Positions 16,933 through 26,184 of a DNA stretch of 64,000 nucleotides are shown here, in pieces. Origin of the DNA: Agromyces albus. Its GTDB lineage: Bacteria > Actinomycetota > Actinomycetes > Actinomycetales > Microbacteriaceae. The notes below the pieces were generated by a model. That model was not told the origin of the DNA, ran no database searches, and was given only the letters and a program-made list of their open reading frames with translations. Position 1 is the first letter of the stretch. The number at the start of each line of letters is the position of its first letter. Location of the stretch: the NCBI RefSeq assembly GCF_004134825.1, contig NZ_SDPN01000014.1:1-64000 (forward strand), read 5' to 3'. A program made the translations under genes and the position numbers.

Positions 16933-18225
16933 ATGTCACCGCAACTGCCGACCCTCGAACGCGAGCGCCGACCCGATCGCACCACGACGTACCGGCGGCG
17001 GCGCATCGTCGTCTTCGGCTCGCTCGCGGTGGTGCTCGCCCTGCTGCTCACCGGCGGCCTGTACGCGGGCAACGCGCTCGGCGCTCCGATCCCCGCTGCG
17101 CAACCGGCGGTGTCGGCTCCCGAACCCATCGTGGCAGCAGCGCAGCCCCTCGCACTGCCGGGCTTCGGCGGCTACGCGGTCGGAGCCGTCGGCTTCGAGG
17201 GCCTCCTCGCCGCGAGCCCCGACCAGTCGCTCATGCCCATCGCGAGCATCACGAAGATCGTCACGGCACTGCTCATCCTCGAGGCCAAGCCGCTCGCGCC
17301 GGGTGAAGAGGGCCCCGGCATCGAGTACACCGAGGCCGACGTCGATCTCTACTGGCAGGTCGTCGCCGAGAACGGCTCGGTCGCACCGGTGAGCGCCGGC
17401 ACCACGCTGAGCGAGCGGCAGAGCCTCGCGGCGATGCTCCTCGCATCGGGGAACAACTACGCCATCTCGCTCGCGACCTGGGCCTACGGGTCGATGGAGG
17501 CGTTCCTCGATGCCGCGCGAGGCTGGCTCGACGAACACGGGCTCGAGAACACCCGGCTCGTCGATTCGAGCGGCATCTCCCTCGACAACGTCAGCACGCC
17601 GGCCGAGCTCGTCGAACTCGGCGAGATCGCGCTCGCCGACCCGACGGTCTCCGAGCTCGTCGCGACGCAGAGCATGGACCTGCCCGTGATCGGCACCGTC
17701 AAGAACTCGAACAAGATGCTCGGCTCCCACGGCGTCGACGGCATCAAGACCGGCACGACCGACGACGCGGCGAACCTCCTGTTCTCCGCGGACTACCCGG
17801 TCGGCTCGCAGGTCGTCACGGTCGTCGGCGTGGTGCTCGGAGGAGAGAACCACACCGTGCTCGACGAGGCCATCGCCGCGCTCCTCGACAGCATCGCACC
17901 CGGATTCCACGAGGTCACGGCACTCGAGGCCGGCCAGGAGTTGGCGTCGTACTCCACGGCGTGGGGCGACACCGCCCGCGCACGTGCGGTGGAAGGGGCA
18001 TCCGTCGTCATCTGGAGCGACACCCCGGTCGACGTCGAGGTCGTGGCCGCTCCCGTCACCCTCGCGGCGAGCGGCGCCGAGGTCGGCACCGCGACGGTCA
18101 GAGCCGGCACGCAGGAGATCGTCGTCGCGCTCGAGCTCGATGCGGCGATCGAGGATCCGGGCGCCTGGTGGCGCCTGTCGAATCCCGGCGCCCTCGAGGC
18201 CGGGGCTCAGTCGCCGCGCGAGTAG
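16933..18225 (+). CDS. PBP5-like D-alanyl-D-alanine carboxypeptidase (peptidase S11 fold)
   Basis: This 430-aa protein has one N-terminal transmembrane/signal segment (residues about 25-46) and a penicillin-binding domain with SITK (Ser105, Lys108), SGN (172-174) and KTGT (272-275), the three active-site motifs of S11 peptidases. A C-terminal beta-rich region (from about 310) fits the PBP5-like second domain. It should trim the terminal D-Ala of peptidoglycan peptides outside the membrane. No C-terminal anchor is visible, so the N-terminal segment probably anchors it. ATG 16933 follows TAGGCT (16920-16925) by 7 nt. Its 3' end overlaps the SGNH gene by 19 bp. Confidence 0.88.
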   Translation: MSPQLPTLERERRPDRTTTYRRRRIVVFGSLAVVLALLLTGGLYAGNALGAPIPAAQPAVSAPEPIVAAAQPLALPGFGGYAVGAVGFEGLLAASPDQSLMPIASITKIVTALLILEAKPLAPGEEGPGIEYTEADVDLYWQVVAENGSVAPVSAGTTLSERQSLAAMLLASGNNYAISLATWAYGSMEAFLDAARGWLDEHGLENTRLVDSSGISLDNVSTPAELVELGEIALADPTVSELVATQSMDLPVIGTVKNSNKMLGSHGVDGIKTGTTDDAANLLFSADYPVGSQVVTVVGVVLGGENHTVLDEAIAALLDSIAPGFHEVTALEAGQELASYSTAWGDTARARAVEGASVVIWSDTPVDVEVVAAPVTLAASGAEVGTATVRAGTQEIVVALELDAAIEDPGAWWRLSNPGALEAGAQSPRE

Positions 18226-18992
18226 GGCCCAGCGTCTGGCCGCTTCGCCGTGACGAAGTCGCCTGACGACTGATGGCGCACCCGGCGGAGCACCCACGGC
18301 ACGAGGTACTCCCGGGCCCATGCGAGATCTTCGGAGCGAGCCTGGCGCCACGTGCTGAGAGGCAGGGGCTCGGGCTTCAGCGGCTCGAGCGAGTTCTCGA
18401 CGTTGAGCGCGGCGAGCACCATGCGCGCGACCGTGTGGTGACCCAGCGAGTTGAGGTGCAGGCGGTCGGGCGCCCACATGCGCTGGTCTTGAATGGTGGT
18501 GAGCGCCCACAGGTCGGCGACGATGCAGTCGTACTTCGCGGCGATCGTGCGGAGGTTCTCGTTGTAGATCGCGACCTTGCCGCGGATGCCGCGGAACACG
18601 GGGGAGAAGCCGACATCGACGCCCGTGAAGATCACGATCGTCGCACGATCGCGTGAGAGCCGCTCGATCGCGTACTGGAACCTGCCGGCGATCTCGTCGG
18701 GATCGGTGCCAGGGCGGATGACGTCGTTGCCGCCGGCCGAGATCGTGATGAGGTCGGGGTGCAATGCGAGTGCAGGTTCGAGCTGTTCGTCGATGATCTC
18801 CTGGATGAGCCTGCCTCGCACCGCGAGATTCGCGTAGGCGAAGTCCTCGACGCCCTGGCCGAGCACCTCGGCAACCCGGTCGGCCCAGCCCCGGTGGCCG
18901 CCCGGCACGTTGGGATCGGGGTCGCCGATGCCCTCGGTGAACGAATCGCCGATGGCGACATAGCGAGACCAGGGGTGCTGCTGCGTGACCAT
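18207..18992 (-). CDS. SGNH/GDSL-type esterase or lipase
   Basis: This 261-aa protein has the SGNH blocks: YVAIGDSFTEGIGDP (Ser17), NLAVRGRL (block II Gly), GGNDVIRPG (block III Asn) and DRLHLNSLGHH (block V Asp-x-x-His). No signal peptide is visible, so it is probably cytoplasmic. Substrate is unknown. I chose ATG 18992 (MVTQQHPW); a GTG at 19007 in the same frame would add five residues. Its last 19 bp overlap the convergent S11 peptidase gene. Confidence 0.85.
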   Translation of the reverse strand: MVTQQHPWSRYVAIGDSFTEGIGDPDPNVPGGHRGWADRVAEVLGQGVEDFAYANLAVRGRLIQEIIDEQLEPALALHPDLITISAGGNDVIRPGTDPDEIAGRFQYAIERLSRDRATIVIFTGVDVGFSPVFRGIRGKVAIYNENLRTIAAKYDCIVADLWALTTIQDQRMWAPDRLHLNSLGHHTVARMVLAALNVENSLEPLKPEPLPLSTWRQARSEDLAWAREYLVPWVLRRVRHQSSGDFVTAKRPDAGPYSRGD

Positions 18993-19054
18993 GGTTCCAT
19001 TCTGCACTCGTCGTGGTTCGAGGATGTCGGCCGCCTCGGGTAGCCTCGAATCCA

Positions 19055-20854
19055 GTGAGCACCGCGACCCCCTCCGGCCCCCTGCCGGGCACCTCGGCCG
19101 CCGAGCACCTGTCCCCGTCCTTCCCCGAGCGCGCCGCCTGGGGAACGGCGAGCAAGCTGCGCGCGTGGCAGGCCGAAGCCCTCGAGCTCTACCTGGCCGA
19201 ACAGCCCCGAGACTTCCTCGCTGCCGCCACGCCGGGGGCCGGCAAGACCACGTTCGCCCTGCGCCTCGCGGCCGAGTTGCGTGCCCGCCGGGTGATCGAC
19301 CGAATCACGGTGGTCGCGCCCACCGACCACTTGAAGCGACAGTGGGCGGATGCCGCGGCGCGCGCCGGCATCCGTCTCGATCCGGGGTTCCGGAACGCGC
19401 ACGGCCGCAGCGCCCGGCACTTCCACGGGGTCGTCGTGACCTACGCCCAGGTCGCCATGCGGCCGGCCCTGCATCGGGAGCTCACGCTCTCGGGCCGCAC
19501 CCTCGTGATCCTCGACGAGGTGCATCACGGCGGCGACGCACTGTCGTGGGGCGACGCGATCCGTGAGGCCTTCGAGCCGGCGACGAAGCGGCTGTCGCTC
19601 ACGGGCACGCCGTTCCGCTCCGACACTGCGCCGATCCCGTTCGTGCAGTACGAGCCCGACGCCGCCGGCGTGCGGGTCTCGAAGAGCGACTACAACTACG
19701 GCTACGCGCGGGCGCTGCACGACGGTGTTGTGCGCCCGGTGCTGTTCATGGTCTATGCCGGCCACATGCGCTGGCGCACGAGGGCCGGCGACGAGATGGA
19801 GGCGAAGCTCGGCGAAGACAACACGAAAGACATCACCTCGTCGGCGTGGCGCACGGCCCTCGAGCCCACTGGGGAGTGGATTCCGGCCGTGCTCCGCGCA
19901 GCCGACCGGCGGCTCACCGAGGTGCGGCACGGTATCCCCGACGCCGGCGGGCTCGTGATCGCGACCGACCAGTCGACGGCGCGCGCCTACGCCAAGATCC
20001 TCGAGGAGATCTGCGGCGAGCCGGTCACGGTCGTGCTCTCCGACGAGAAGGAGGCGAGCTCGCGCATCGAGGAGTTCTCGGGCAACACGAGACGGTGGAT
20101 GGTCGCGGTGCGCATGGTGTCCGAGGGCGTCGACGTGCCACGACTCGCCGTGGGCGTCTACGCGACGAGCGCCTCCACGGCCCTGTTCTTCGCGCAGGCG
20201 ATCGGCCGCTTCGTGCGAGCGAGGCGGCGCGGGGAGACCGCGTCGGTGTTCCTGCCGAACGTGCCCGGGCTCATGGCGCTCGCGGCGCAGCTCGAGCTCG
20301 AGCGCGATCACGCGCTCGACCGTCGAGGCGGCGATGATGACGACGACGGGCTCCTCGACGACGAGCTGCTGAACGCGGCGAACCGCGAGGAACGCGCGTC
20401 AGAGGAGGCCGGACTCGGCACGTGGGAGGCGATCGGATCCGACGCCTCCTTCGACCGGGTGCTCTACGACGGAACCGAGTTCGGCACCCTCGCCGAACCC
20501 GGCAGCGACGAGGAGTTCGACTTCATCGGCATCCCCGGGCTCCTCGAGCCCGAGCAGGTCGCCGAGCTGCTGCGGCACCGCCAGTCACGGCAGTCGCGGC
20601 GCGCGGGCGAGCGACGACGACAGGTCGCCGAAGAGGAGAAGCCCGAACCCGTCGCCCTGTATCGCACGCTCAAGGAGCAGCGTTCGCTCCTCAACAGCCT
20701 CGTCGGACTCTGGGCGAGGCACACGGGCGAGGCGCACTCGCAAGTGCACGCCGAGCTGCGGCGCGTCTGCGGGGGGCCGGCCGTCGCGCAAGCGAGCGTC
20801 ACGCAATTGCAGGCTCGCATCGAGCTCTTGCGACGGCGTCTCGGCAGTCGCTGA
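19055..20854 (+). CDS. Superfamily II DEAD/DEAH-box helicase
   Basis: This 599-aa protein has helicase motifs I (ATPGAGKTTFALRLAAELR), Ia (VVAPTDHLKRQW), II (ILDEVHHGGDA), III (SLTGTPFRSD), V (VSEGVDVPRLAVGVYAT) and VI (AQAIGRFVRARR). This resembles the ssl2/XPB-like and type III restriction-helicase arrangement, but no nuclease domain is present. The C-terminal 200 residues include an acidic run (RRGGDDDDDGLLDDE) and a helical, charged end. Role in DNA repair is plausible but unproven. GTG 19055 follows TAGCCT (19041-19046) by 8 nt. Confidence 0.85.
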   Translation: MSTATPSGPLPGTSAAEHLSPSFPERAAWGTASKLRAWQAEALELYLAEQPRDFLAAATPGAGKTTFALRLAAELRARRVIDRITVVAPTDHLKRQWADAAARAGIRLDPGFRNAHGRSARHFHGVVVTYAQVAMRPALHRELTLSGRTLVILDEVHHGGDALSWGDAIREAFEPATKRLSLTGTPFRSDTAPIPFVQYEPDAAGVRVSKSDYNYGYARALHDGVVRPVLFMVYAGHMRWRTRAGDEMEAKLGEDNTKDITSSAWRTALEPTGEWIPAVLRAADRRLTEVRHGIPDAGGLVIATDQSTARAYAKILEEICGEPVTVVLSDEKEASSRIEEFSGNTRRWMVAVRMVSEGVDVPRLAVGVYATSASTALFFAQAIGRFVRARRRGETASVFLPNVPGLMALAAQLELERDHALDRRGGDDDDDGLLDDELLNAANREERASEEAGLGTWEAIGSDASFDRVLYDGTEFGTLAEPGSDEEFDFIGIPGLLEPEQVAELLRHRQSRQSRRAGERRRQVAEEEKPEPVALYRTLKEQRSLLNSLVGLWARHTGEAHSQVHAELRRVCGGPAVAQASVTQLQARIELLRRRLGSR

Positions 20855-20863
20855 GCGTCGCCT

Positions 20864-22147
20864 TCACCTCAACGTCGCCGTGCGGTCGCCGTTTCGCGCC
20901 CGGGTGTCGAGCGACGACGTATCAGGCATCGCGGATGCCGCGGCTCGGCCTGAGCCGAGGGCTCCCAGTTCGGCGGCTGCATCGAGCGCCGTCATGAGAT
21001 CGGCCGTGAGGTCGTCGACGTGTTCGAGACCGATCGAGAGACGCACGACGCCCGCGCCGGGCTTGGCTTCACCCGCTACGGGTCGGTGCGTGAGGGAGGC
21101 GGGGTGCTGCACGAGCGAGTCGACCCCACCGAGCGAGACTGCGTGCGTCACGAGGTCGCACGACTCGGTGAACCGTGCGGCCGCCGCGTATCCGCCCACG
21201 AGCTCGAGCGCGATGATCGATCCCGGTCCGTCGAGCTGCGTGCCCACGAGGCCCGAGGGGTCTTGGCCGGGCAGCCCCGGGTAGTGCACGTGCGCGACCG
21301 CCGGGTGTTCGAGGAGTCGCCTCGCGAGCACCTCGGCGGTGGCCTGCTGGGCGCGTACGCGGAGCGGCAGTGTGCGCAGCCCCCGGTGCAGGAGATAGGC
21401 GCCCATCGGATGCAGCAGTCCGCCGGTGAGGGCTCGCACCTGTCGCAGTCGCTCCATCCACGCCTGGTCGCCCGCGACGATCCCGCCCATGACGTCGCCG
21501 TGGCCGCCGAGATACTTCGTCGCGCTGTGCAGCACGAGCGTCGCGCCATGCTCGACCGGCCGCTGCAGCACCGGGGTGGCGAAGGTGTTGTCGACGAGCA
21601 CGGGCACCGGGCCGGCGGCATCCGCGATCGCACACAGGTCGAGCAGTTCGAGTGTGGGGTTCGCGGGCGTCTCGACGATGACGAGACCCGTGTCGGGCTC
21701 GATCGCATCGGCGATGCCCGCGGCATCCGCCCACGTCACGCGAGTGCCGAGCAGACCGCTCGCGAGCACGTGGTCGGTGCCGCCATACAGCGGGCGCACG
21801 GCGACGACGTGCGGACGGCCCGCCGACGCCGTAGCGATGAGGGTCGCCGCGAGTGCGGCCATACCGCTCGCGAAGGCCACCGCACCCTGGGTGCCCTCGA
21901 GGCCCGCGAGTGCGTCTTCGAAACGTGCCACGCCGGGCTGCCAGAGGCGCTGGTAGACCGCCGAACGACCTTCGCCGAGCTCATGACCGGTGGCGAGTTC
22001 CTCGTAGGAGAGGCCTCCGGCCTCGACCGAGCCGAGCGGATTGGTGGTCGAGAAGTCGATGACGGGCACGTGGGATCCGCTCTCTCGAACGCCCGCCATG
22101 CCGCCGTGCACGGCGCGGGTCTCGAGGTGCGACGACGATGTCTGCAT
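20864..22147 (-). CDS. Cystathionine gamma-synthase / methionine gamma-lyase family PLP enzyme
   Basis: This 427-aa protein is a Cys/Met-metabolism PLP enzyme: YQRLWQPGVARFEDALAGLEG, ASGMAALAA, VETPANPTLELLD, DNTFATPVLQ and the PLP lysine in HSATKYLGGHGD (Lys211), with SLGGVDSLVQHPASLTH near the C-terminus. Sequence alone does not separate synthase (MetB) from lyase. A divergent Lrp-type regulator next door is common for lyase-type genes that degrade sulfur amino acids, so I lean slightly that way. ATG 22147 starts MQTSSSHLETRAVH. Confidence 0.85.
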   Translation of the reverse strand: MQTSSSHLETRAVHGGMAGVRESGSHVPVIDFSTTNPLGSVEAGGLSYEELATGHELGEGRSAVYQRLWQPGVARFEDALAGLEGTQGAVAFASGMAALAATLIATASAGRPHVVAVRPLYGGTDHVLASGLLGTRVTWADAAGIADAIEPDTGLVIVETPANPTLELLDLCAIADAAGPVPVLVDNTFATPVLQRPVEHGATLVLHSATKYLGGHGDVMGGIVAGDQAWMERLRQVRALTGGLLHPMGAYLLHRGLRTLPLRVRAQQATAEVLARRLLEHPAVAHVHYPGLPGQDPSGLVGTQLDGPGSIIALELVGGYAAAARFTESCDLVTHAVSLGGVDSLVQHPASLTHRPVAGEAKPGAGVVRLSIGLEHVDDLTADLMTALDAAAELGALGSGRAAASAMPDTSSLDTRARNGDRTATLR

Positions 22148-22255
22148 GGGTCGAATCAAACAGATCCTGCACGATTCAGCAAACTGGCTTGCAGAATCCA
22201 TACGATATGCTTCGAACCTCGAATGTTCTGCATTCATTTTGTCAGGAGGCCCGCC
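22148..22255. promoter_or_regulatory. AT-richer divergent control region with inverted repeats
   Basis: The 108-bp gap between the PLP enzyme and the Lrp gene is clearly less GC-rich than its surroundings. It holds TTCGA-ACC-TCGAA (22211-22223) and, overlapping it, GAATG-TTCTG-CATTC (22221-22235), both perfect 5-bp-arm inverted repeats. These are plausible sites for the adjacent Lrp protein. AGGAGG (22244-22249) precedes the Lrp ATG. Confidence 0.5.
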
Positions 22256-22732
22256 ATGGCGCAGAAACCCGAACTCGATCGCGTCGACCGGGCGCTCCTG
22301 CAGGCGCTCTCCGCGAATGCACGCGCCTCGGGTGCTGCTCTCGCCGCCGAGGTGGGCGTCGCCGAGTCGACCGTATCGCTTCGTCTGCGGCGGCTGCAGG
22401 CGCTCGGCACCGTGCGCGGGTACCGCGTCGAGGTCGATCTCGCCTCGCTGGGCGTGTCGCTGCAGGCGCTCATTGCGATCCGGCTCGTGAAGCACGATCG
22501 CAGCGAGATCGACGCGTTCCGCGCGCAGGTGCCGCACCTGCCCGGCGTGATCGGGGTCTTCCACATGGCGGGCGCCGAGGACTACCTCCTCCACGTTGCC
22601 GCTCGCGATGCCGAGGAGCTCCGCCAGTTCGTGCTCGATCACCTCACGGGACATCCGGCGGTCGCTCACACGGAGACGAATCTCATCTTCGAGCACGTCG
22701 ACGGCGACGGCTGGAATCGCCTGGTCGGCTGA
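22256..22732 (+). CDS. Lrp/AsnC family transcriptional regulator
   Basis: This 158-aa protein has an N-terminal winged helix (DRVDRALLQALSANARASGAALAAEVGVAESTVSLRLRRLQALGTVRGYRVEVD) and a C-terminal RAM/ACT-like ligand domain (LQALIAIRL ... PGVIGVFHMAGAEDYLLHVAARDAEELRQFVLDHL). Such proteins bind amino acids and control their metabolism. It faces the transsulfuration PLP enzyme across 108 bp and probably controls it in response to methionine, cysteine or a related amino acid; the ligand is inference. A good AGGAGG precedes ATG 22256. Confidence 0.92.
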   Translation: MAQKPELDRVDRALLQALSANARASGAALAAEVGVAESTVSLRLRRLQALGTVRGYRVEVDLASLGVSLQALIAIRLVKHDRSEIDAFRAQVPHLPGVIGVFHMAGAEDYLLHVAARDAEELRQFVLDHLTGHPAVAHTETNLIFEHVDGDGWNRLVG

Positions 22733-22901
22733 CGTGCCGCTCGTTCGGCATTCCGAAAACCCGCCAGTTCCGCCCAGCGGGCGTGCCCCAGCCTGATCGC
22801 GCCGATATTGTGGCTGACGGCCGCGAATGCGGCGTGAACGCGACGGGGCGGGTGGGCGCCGAGCGGACCGCCCGAGCCTCCGGTGAACGGATGGAGCACG
22901 A

Positions 22902-23993
22902 GTGACCGAGCAGCCGAACGGATCGGCGAGCGACCGTGCCAGGTGGCGCCGCTACCTCGCCGACGAGCGTGCCGAGGCTGCGGTCTACCGCGAGCTCGCA
23001 GCGCGCCGCGATGGCGAGGAACGCGAGATCCTCCTCGCCCTCGCCGCCGCGGAGGGACGCCACGAGGCGCACTGGCTCGCGCTGCTCGACGGCGACGACG
23101 CAGGCACGCCCCGCGCCGACATCCGCACGCGCATGCTCACGGCCCTCGCCCGTCGCTTCGGCTCGATCTTCGTGCTCGCGCTCGCGCAACGCGCCGAAGC
23201 TCGGTCTCCCTATGCGACCGACCCCGATGCGACGGCGGCGATGGCCGCAGATGAACGGATCCATGGCGAAGTCGTGCGCGGGCTCGCGTCGCGCGGCCGA
23301 CGCCGCCTGGCCGGATCGTTCCGCGCGGCCGTCTTCGGCGCGAACGACGGGCTGGTCTCGAACCTGGCCCTCGTGCTCGGCATCGGGGCGACGGGCGTTC
23401 CCGCCGCCGTCGTGCTGTTCACGGGGATCGCGGGCCTCCTGGCCGGGGCGCTCTCGATGGGCGCCGGCGAATACGTCTCGGTGCGGTCGCAGCGCGAACT
23501 GCTCGAGGCATCCGCCCCCGACCCCACCGCTCGCGAGGCACTGCCCGACCTCGACATCGACGCCAACGAACTCGCCCTCGTCTATCGCGCGCGCGGCATG
23601 GAGGAGCAGGCGGCGATCGAGCACGCCGCACTCGTCGTCGCTCGCGTGCACGCGGCCGAGCAGTCCGCGGCTCCCACTGATTCGCTCACCGTCGTCCACC
23701 ACGACGACGAGGCCATCGGCACGGGCCTGTCGGCCGCAGTCTCGAGCTTCCTCTTCTTCGCGTCGGGTGCGCTCATCCCGGTGCTGCCCTATCTCTTCGG
23801 CCTGACCGGTGTCGCCGCCATCGTCACCGCGACCGTGCTCGTCGGCATCGCCCTGCTCGCCACGGGTGCGACGGTGGGCCTGCTCTCGGGTGCATCGCCG
23901 CTGAAGCGGGCGCTGCGGCAATTGGCCATCGGGCTCGGTGCCGCCGCGGTCACCTACCTGCTCGGGCTCGCCTTCGGCACGACGATCGCCTGA
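22902..23993 (+). CDS. Ferritin-like/VIT1 fusion iron transporter (MbfA-like)
   Basis: This 363-aa protein joins a cytoplasmic N-terminal ferritin-like (erythrin) domain to a C-terminal VIT1/CCC1 membrane domain. The first part has Glu22/Glu25 and two ExxH motifs (EGRH at 51-54, ERIH at 118-121), the ligands of a di-iron site. The second starts at SFRAAVFGANDGLVSNLALVLGIGATG (residues 139-165), includes GALSMGAGEYVSVRSQREL and has about five membrane helices. The family includes MbfA, an iron exporter in alphaproteobacteria, so iron or manganese export or storage is likely. GTG 22902 has a GGAG about 6 nt upstream. No iron-regulator box was recognised. Confidence 0.88.
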   Translation: MTEQPNGSASDRARWRRYLADERAEAAVYRELAARRDGEEREILLALAAAEGRHEAHWLALLDGDDAGTPRADIRTRMLTALARRFGSIFVLALAQRAEARSPYATDPDATAAMAADERIHGEVVRGLASRGRRRLAGSFRAAVFGANDGLVSNLALVLGIGATGVPAAVVLFTGIAGLLAGALSMGAGEYVSVRSQRELLEASAPDPTAREALPDLDIDANELALVYRARGMEEQAAIEHAALVVARVHAAEQSAAPTDSLTVVHHDDEAIGTGLSAAVSSFLFFASGALIPVLPYLFGLTGVAAIVTATVLVGIALLATGATVGLLSGASPLKRALRQLAIGLGAAAVTYLLGLAFGTTIA

Positions 23994-23994
23994 G

Positions 23995-24861
23995 TCAGCG
24001 CGCCGTGGTCACGAAGTCGATGAGCTCCTCGACCCGGCCGAGCAGCGCAGGTTCGAGGTCGCCGTAGCCGCGCACCCTGCCGAGGATGCGCTGCCAGGCG
24101 CGGGCGATGTCGGCCTGCTCCGCGTGGGGCCAGCCGAATGCCTCGCAGATGCCGTGCTTCCACTCGATGCCTCGGGGAATCTCGGGCCACGCATCGCGGC
24201 CGAGGCGTGCCGGTTTCACGGACTGCCAGATGTCGATGTACGGATGCCCCACCACGAGCACGTGCGCTCCGTGCGGCCCGCGGCGTGCGGCGTCGGCGAT
24301 GCGCTGTTCCTTCGATCCCGGTACGAGGTGGTCGACGAGGACGCCGACGCGGCGGCCGGGACCCGGCCGGAACTCGTCGAGCACGTCGCCGAGCACGTCG
24401 ACGCCCTCGAGGTACTCGACGACGACACCCTCGATGCGGAGGTCGGCGCCCCAGACCTTCTCGACGAGTTCGGCGTCATGGCGGCCCTCGACGAAGATGC
24501 GGCTCGGCAGCGCGACCTTCGCCGGAGCCGATGCGACCGCGAACGAGCCCGAGGCGGTGCGAAGCCGGCCCGCCGGCGCCTTTGGCTTCGGCATGACGAG
24601 CTCGACCAGAGTCCCCTCGACGAGGAATCCGTGCCCGAGCGGGAACATGCGCCGTGCGCCGAACCGGTCTTCAAGCGTCACGGTCTGCTTCTCGACGGCG
24701 ACGACCGCACCGCAGAAGCCGTTGCTCGCGAGCTCGACGACGAGGTCGCGCTCGGCTTCGACGACGGGGATCGTGCGGCGACCGCGCGTCTTCCAGTCGC
24801 CGGCGAGCACATCGCCGCCGTACCGGTCGTGGCCGATGGGGTCATGGGATGTAGCAGACAC
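23995..24861 (-). CDS. DUF3097 family protein
   Basis: This 288-aa protein matches the actinobacterial DUF3097 family: GGDVLAGDWKTRGRRTIPVVEAERDLVVE at the N-terminus, then RIFVEGRHDAELVEKVWGADLRIEGVVVEYLEGVD and VLVDHLVPGSKEQRI, and a C-terminal WPEIPRGIEWKHGICEAFGWP. The middle stretch VEGRHDAELVEKVWG resembles a TOPRIM-like fold with acidic residues, so a nucleic-acid role is possible, but the function is unknown. GTG 24861 lies 6 nt from the minus-strand hexamer TAGCCT (24868-24873). It is convergent with the VIT gene, 1 nt between stops. Confidence 0.8.
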   Translation of the reverse strand: MSATSHDPIGHDRYGGDVLAGDWKTRGRRTIPVVEAERDLVVELASNGFCGAVVAVEKQTVTLEDRFGARRMFPLGHGFLVEGTLVELVMPKPKAPAGRLRTASGSFAVASAPAKVALPSRIFVEGRHDAELVEKVWGADLRIEGVVVEYLEGVDVLGDVLDEFRPGPGRRVGVLVDHLVPGSKEQRIADAARRGPHGAHVLVVGHPYIDIWQSVKPARLGRDAWPEIPRGIEWKHGICEAFGWPHAEQADIARAWQRILGRVRGYGDLEPALLGRVEELIDFVTTAR

Positions 24862-24907
24862 CGGTCGAGGCTAACGGACGTCGTCGGCCGCTGCGGTGAC
24901 GACGCGC

Positions 24908-26098
24908 TCAGGCGACGTCGACCGGTTGGCGCTGACGTGTGCGGCGCTGCAGGAGCAGCGTCCAGATGCCACCCGCGACGGCGATGGCCGCCCCGACGCC
25001 GAACGCCCACGGGATCCCGAACGGGCCAGCGATCAGGCCCAGTGCGATCGGTCCGAGCCCGAGTCCCAAGTCGATGGCGGCGCTCGCGGTGCCGGAAGCG
25101 GCACCTCGCTGCGATCGAGTCGCCGTCGAGAAGATCGCCGAGAAGAACGCCGGAGTGCTGAATGAGACGCCGACGGCCATGATGACGACGCCGACCAGGA
25201 GCCCGACCGGAGTCTGCCAGATGGCGACGAGTCCGAGCCCCGCGCCGATCACGCCGAGTGCTGCGGCACCGAGCGGGAGTGACGGCAGTCGGTCGGGCAC
25301 GCGCGCGAACACGATCCGGCACACCACGACGACCCCGCCGTAGACGAACAGCGCGAGGCTCGCCTGGCTCAGCCCGATGCGCACGGCGTAGAGGGAGGCG
25401 AACGTCAGGAAGCCGCCGATCGCGATGAGCGACGTGATGAATCCGATCGAGATCGGGATGGAAGGCCGATGGATGAACCGGCGAGGCGAGAGATCGGGCG
25501 ACGGGTCGGCCGAGGTGTCTTCCCGGGTCTCTCCGATCAGCAGCGTCAGTGCGGCGGCGAGCAGCGCGAGCGCTGCCGCGCCCAGCCAGGCGATGCAGAA
25601 TCCCCACGTCTGCACGAGGACCTCGCCGACCGGCGGGCCGAACGCGATGCCGAGATAGAGGCCGAGGGAGTTGTAGGACAGCGCCTCGCCCAGCCGATTG
25701 GCCGGCGCGAGGTCGGCGAGCGCCGCGAAGCCGGCGACGAAGAAGGCGGCCTCGGCGACTCCGGCGAGCAGGCGCAGCGCGATGATCACGAACAGGTCCT
25801 CGGTCAGTGCGGTGAGTGCGAGGCTGACGGCGGCGAGCAGAGTGCCGCCGAGGAGGAGGGGCAGACGGCCGTAGACGTCGGTGATGCGGCCCGCGAAGGG
25901 ACGCAGCACGAGCGCAGACACCGCGAACACTCCGAAGGCGAACCCCGCACCGATCTCGTCTCCGCCGACGGGACCGGTCACGTAGAGCGGCAAAGCGAAG
26001 ATTGCCACGCCCACCGCCGTGAAGTAGGCGAGATCGGAGACCCCGAGCGCGATGAACTGCCGCGTGAAGAGCGGCTCAGTCGGCGGCGGCCGCTTCAT
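24908..26098 (-). CDS. MFS transporter
   Basis: This 396-aa protein has about 12 hydrophobic helices with a cytoplasmic central loop near residue 195 (GETREDTSADPSPDLSPRRF). The motif-A region RPFAGRITDVYGRLPLLLGG after helix 2 is typical of the major facilitator superfamily, and LRLLAGVAEAAFFVAG fits helix 4. This subgroup (MFS_1) usually contains drug or metabolite exporters; the substrate is unknown and no regulator gene is adjacent. The ATG at 26098 begins MKRPPPTEPLFTRQF. Confidence 0.85.
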   Translation of the reverse strand: MKRPPPTEPLFTRQFIALGVSDLAYFTAVGVAIFALPLYVTGPVGGDEIGAGFAFGVFAVSALVLRPFAGRITDVYGRLPLLLGGTLLAAVSLALTALTEDLFVIIALRLLAGVAEAAFFVAGFAALADLAPANRLGEALSYNSLGLYLGIAFGPPVGEVLVQTWGFCIAWLGAAALALLAAALTLLIGETREDTSADPSPDLSPRRFIHRPSIPISIGFITSLIAIGGFLTFASLYAVRIGLSQASLALFVYGGVVVVCRIVFARVPDRLPSLPLGAAALGVIGAGLGLVAIWQTPVGLLVGVVIMAVGVSFSTPAFFSAIFSTATRSQRGAASGTASAAIDLGLGLGPIALGLIAGPFGIPWAFGVGAAIAVAGGIWTLLLQRRTRQRQPVDVA

Positions 26099-26184
26099 GG
26101 TTCATCGCCCCGGACGGTGTTCGCGGCGGATTGTGTCTCAGCCACACGCCCACTGTATTCCTGTGTGCCCGGTGGGGCGATCGG

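Noticed and set aside
22211-22230. Second SOS box upstream of the Lrp gene
   Set aside because: TTCGAACC...TGTTC resembles the LexA half sites, but the spacing is 7 instead of 4 and the symmetry is broken.
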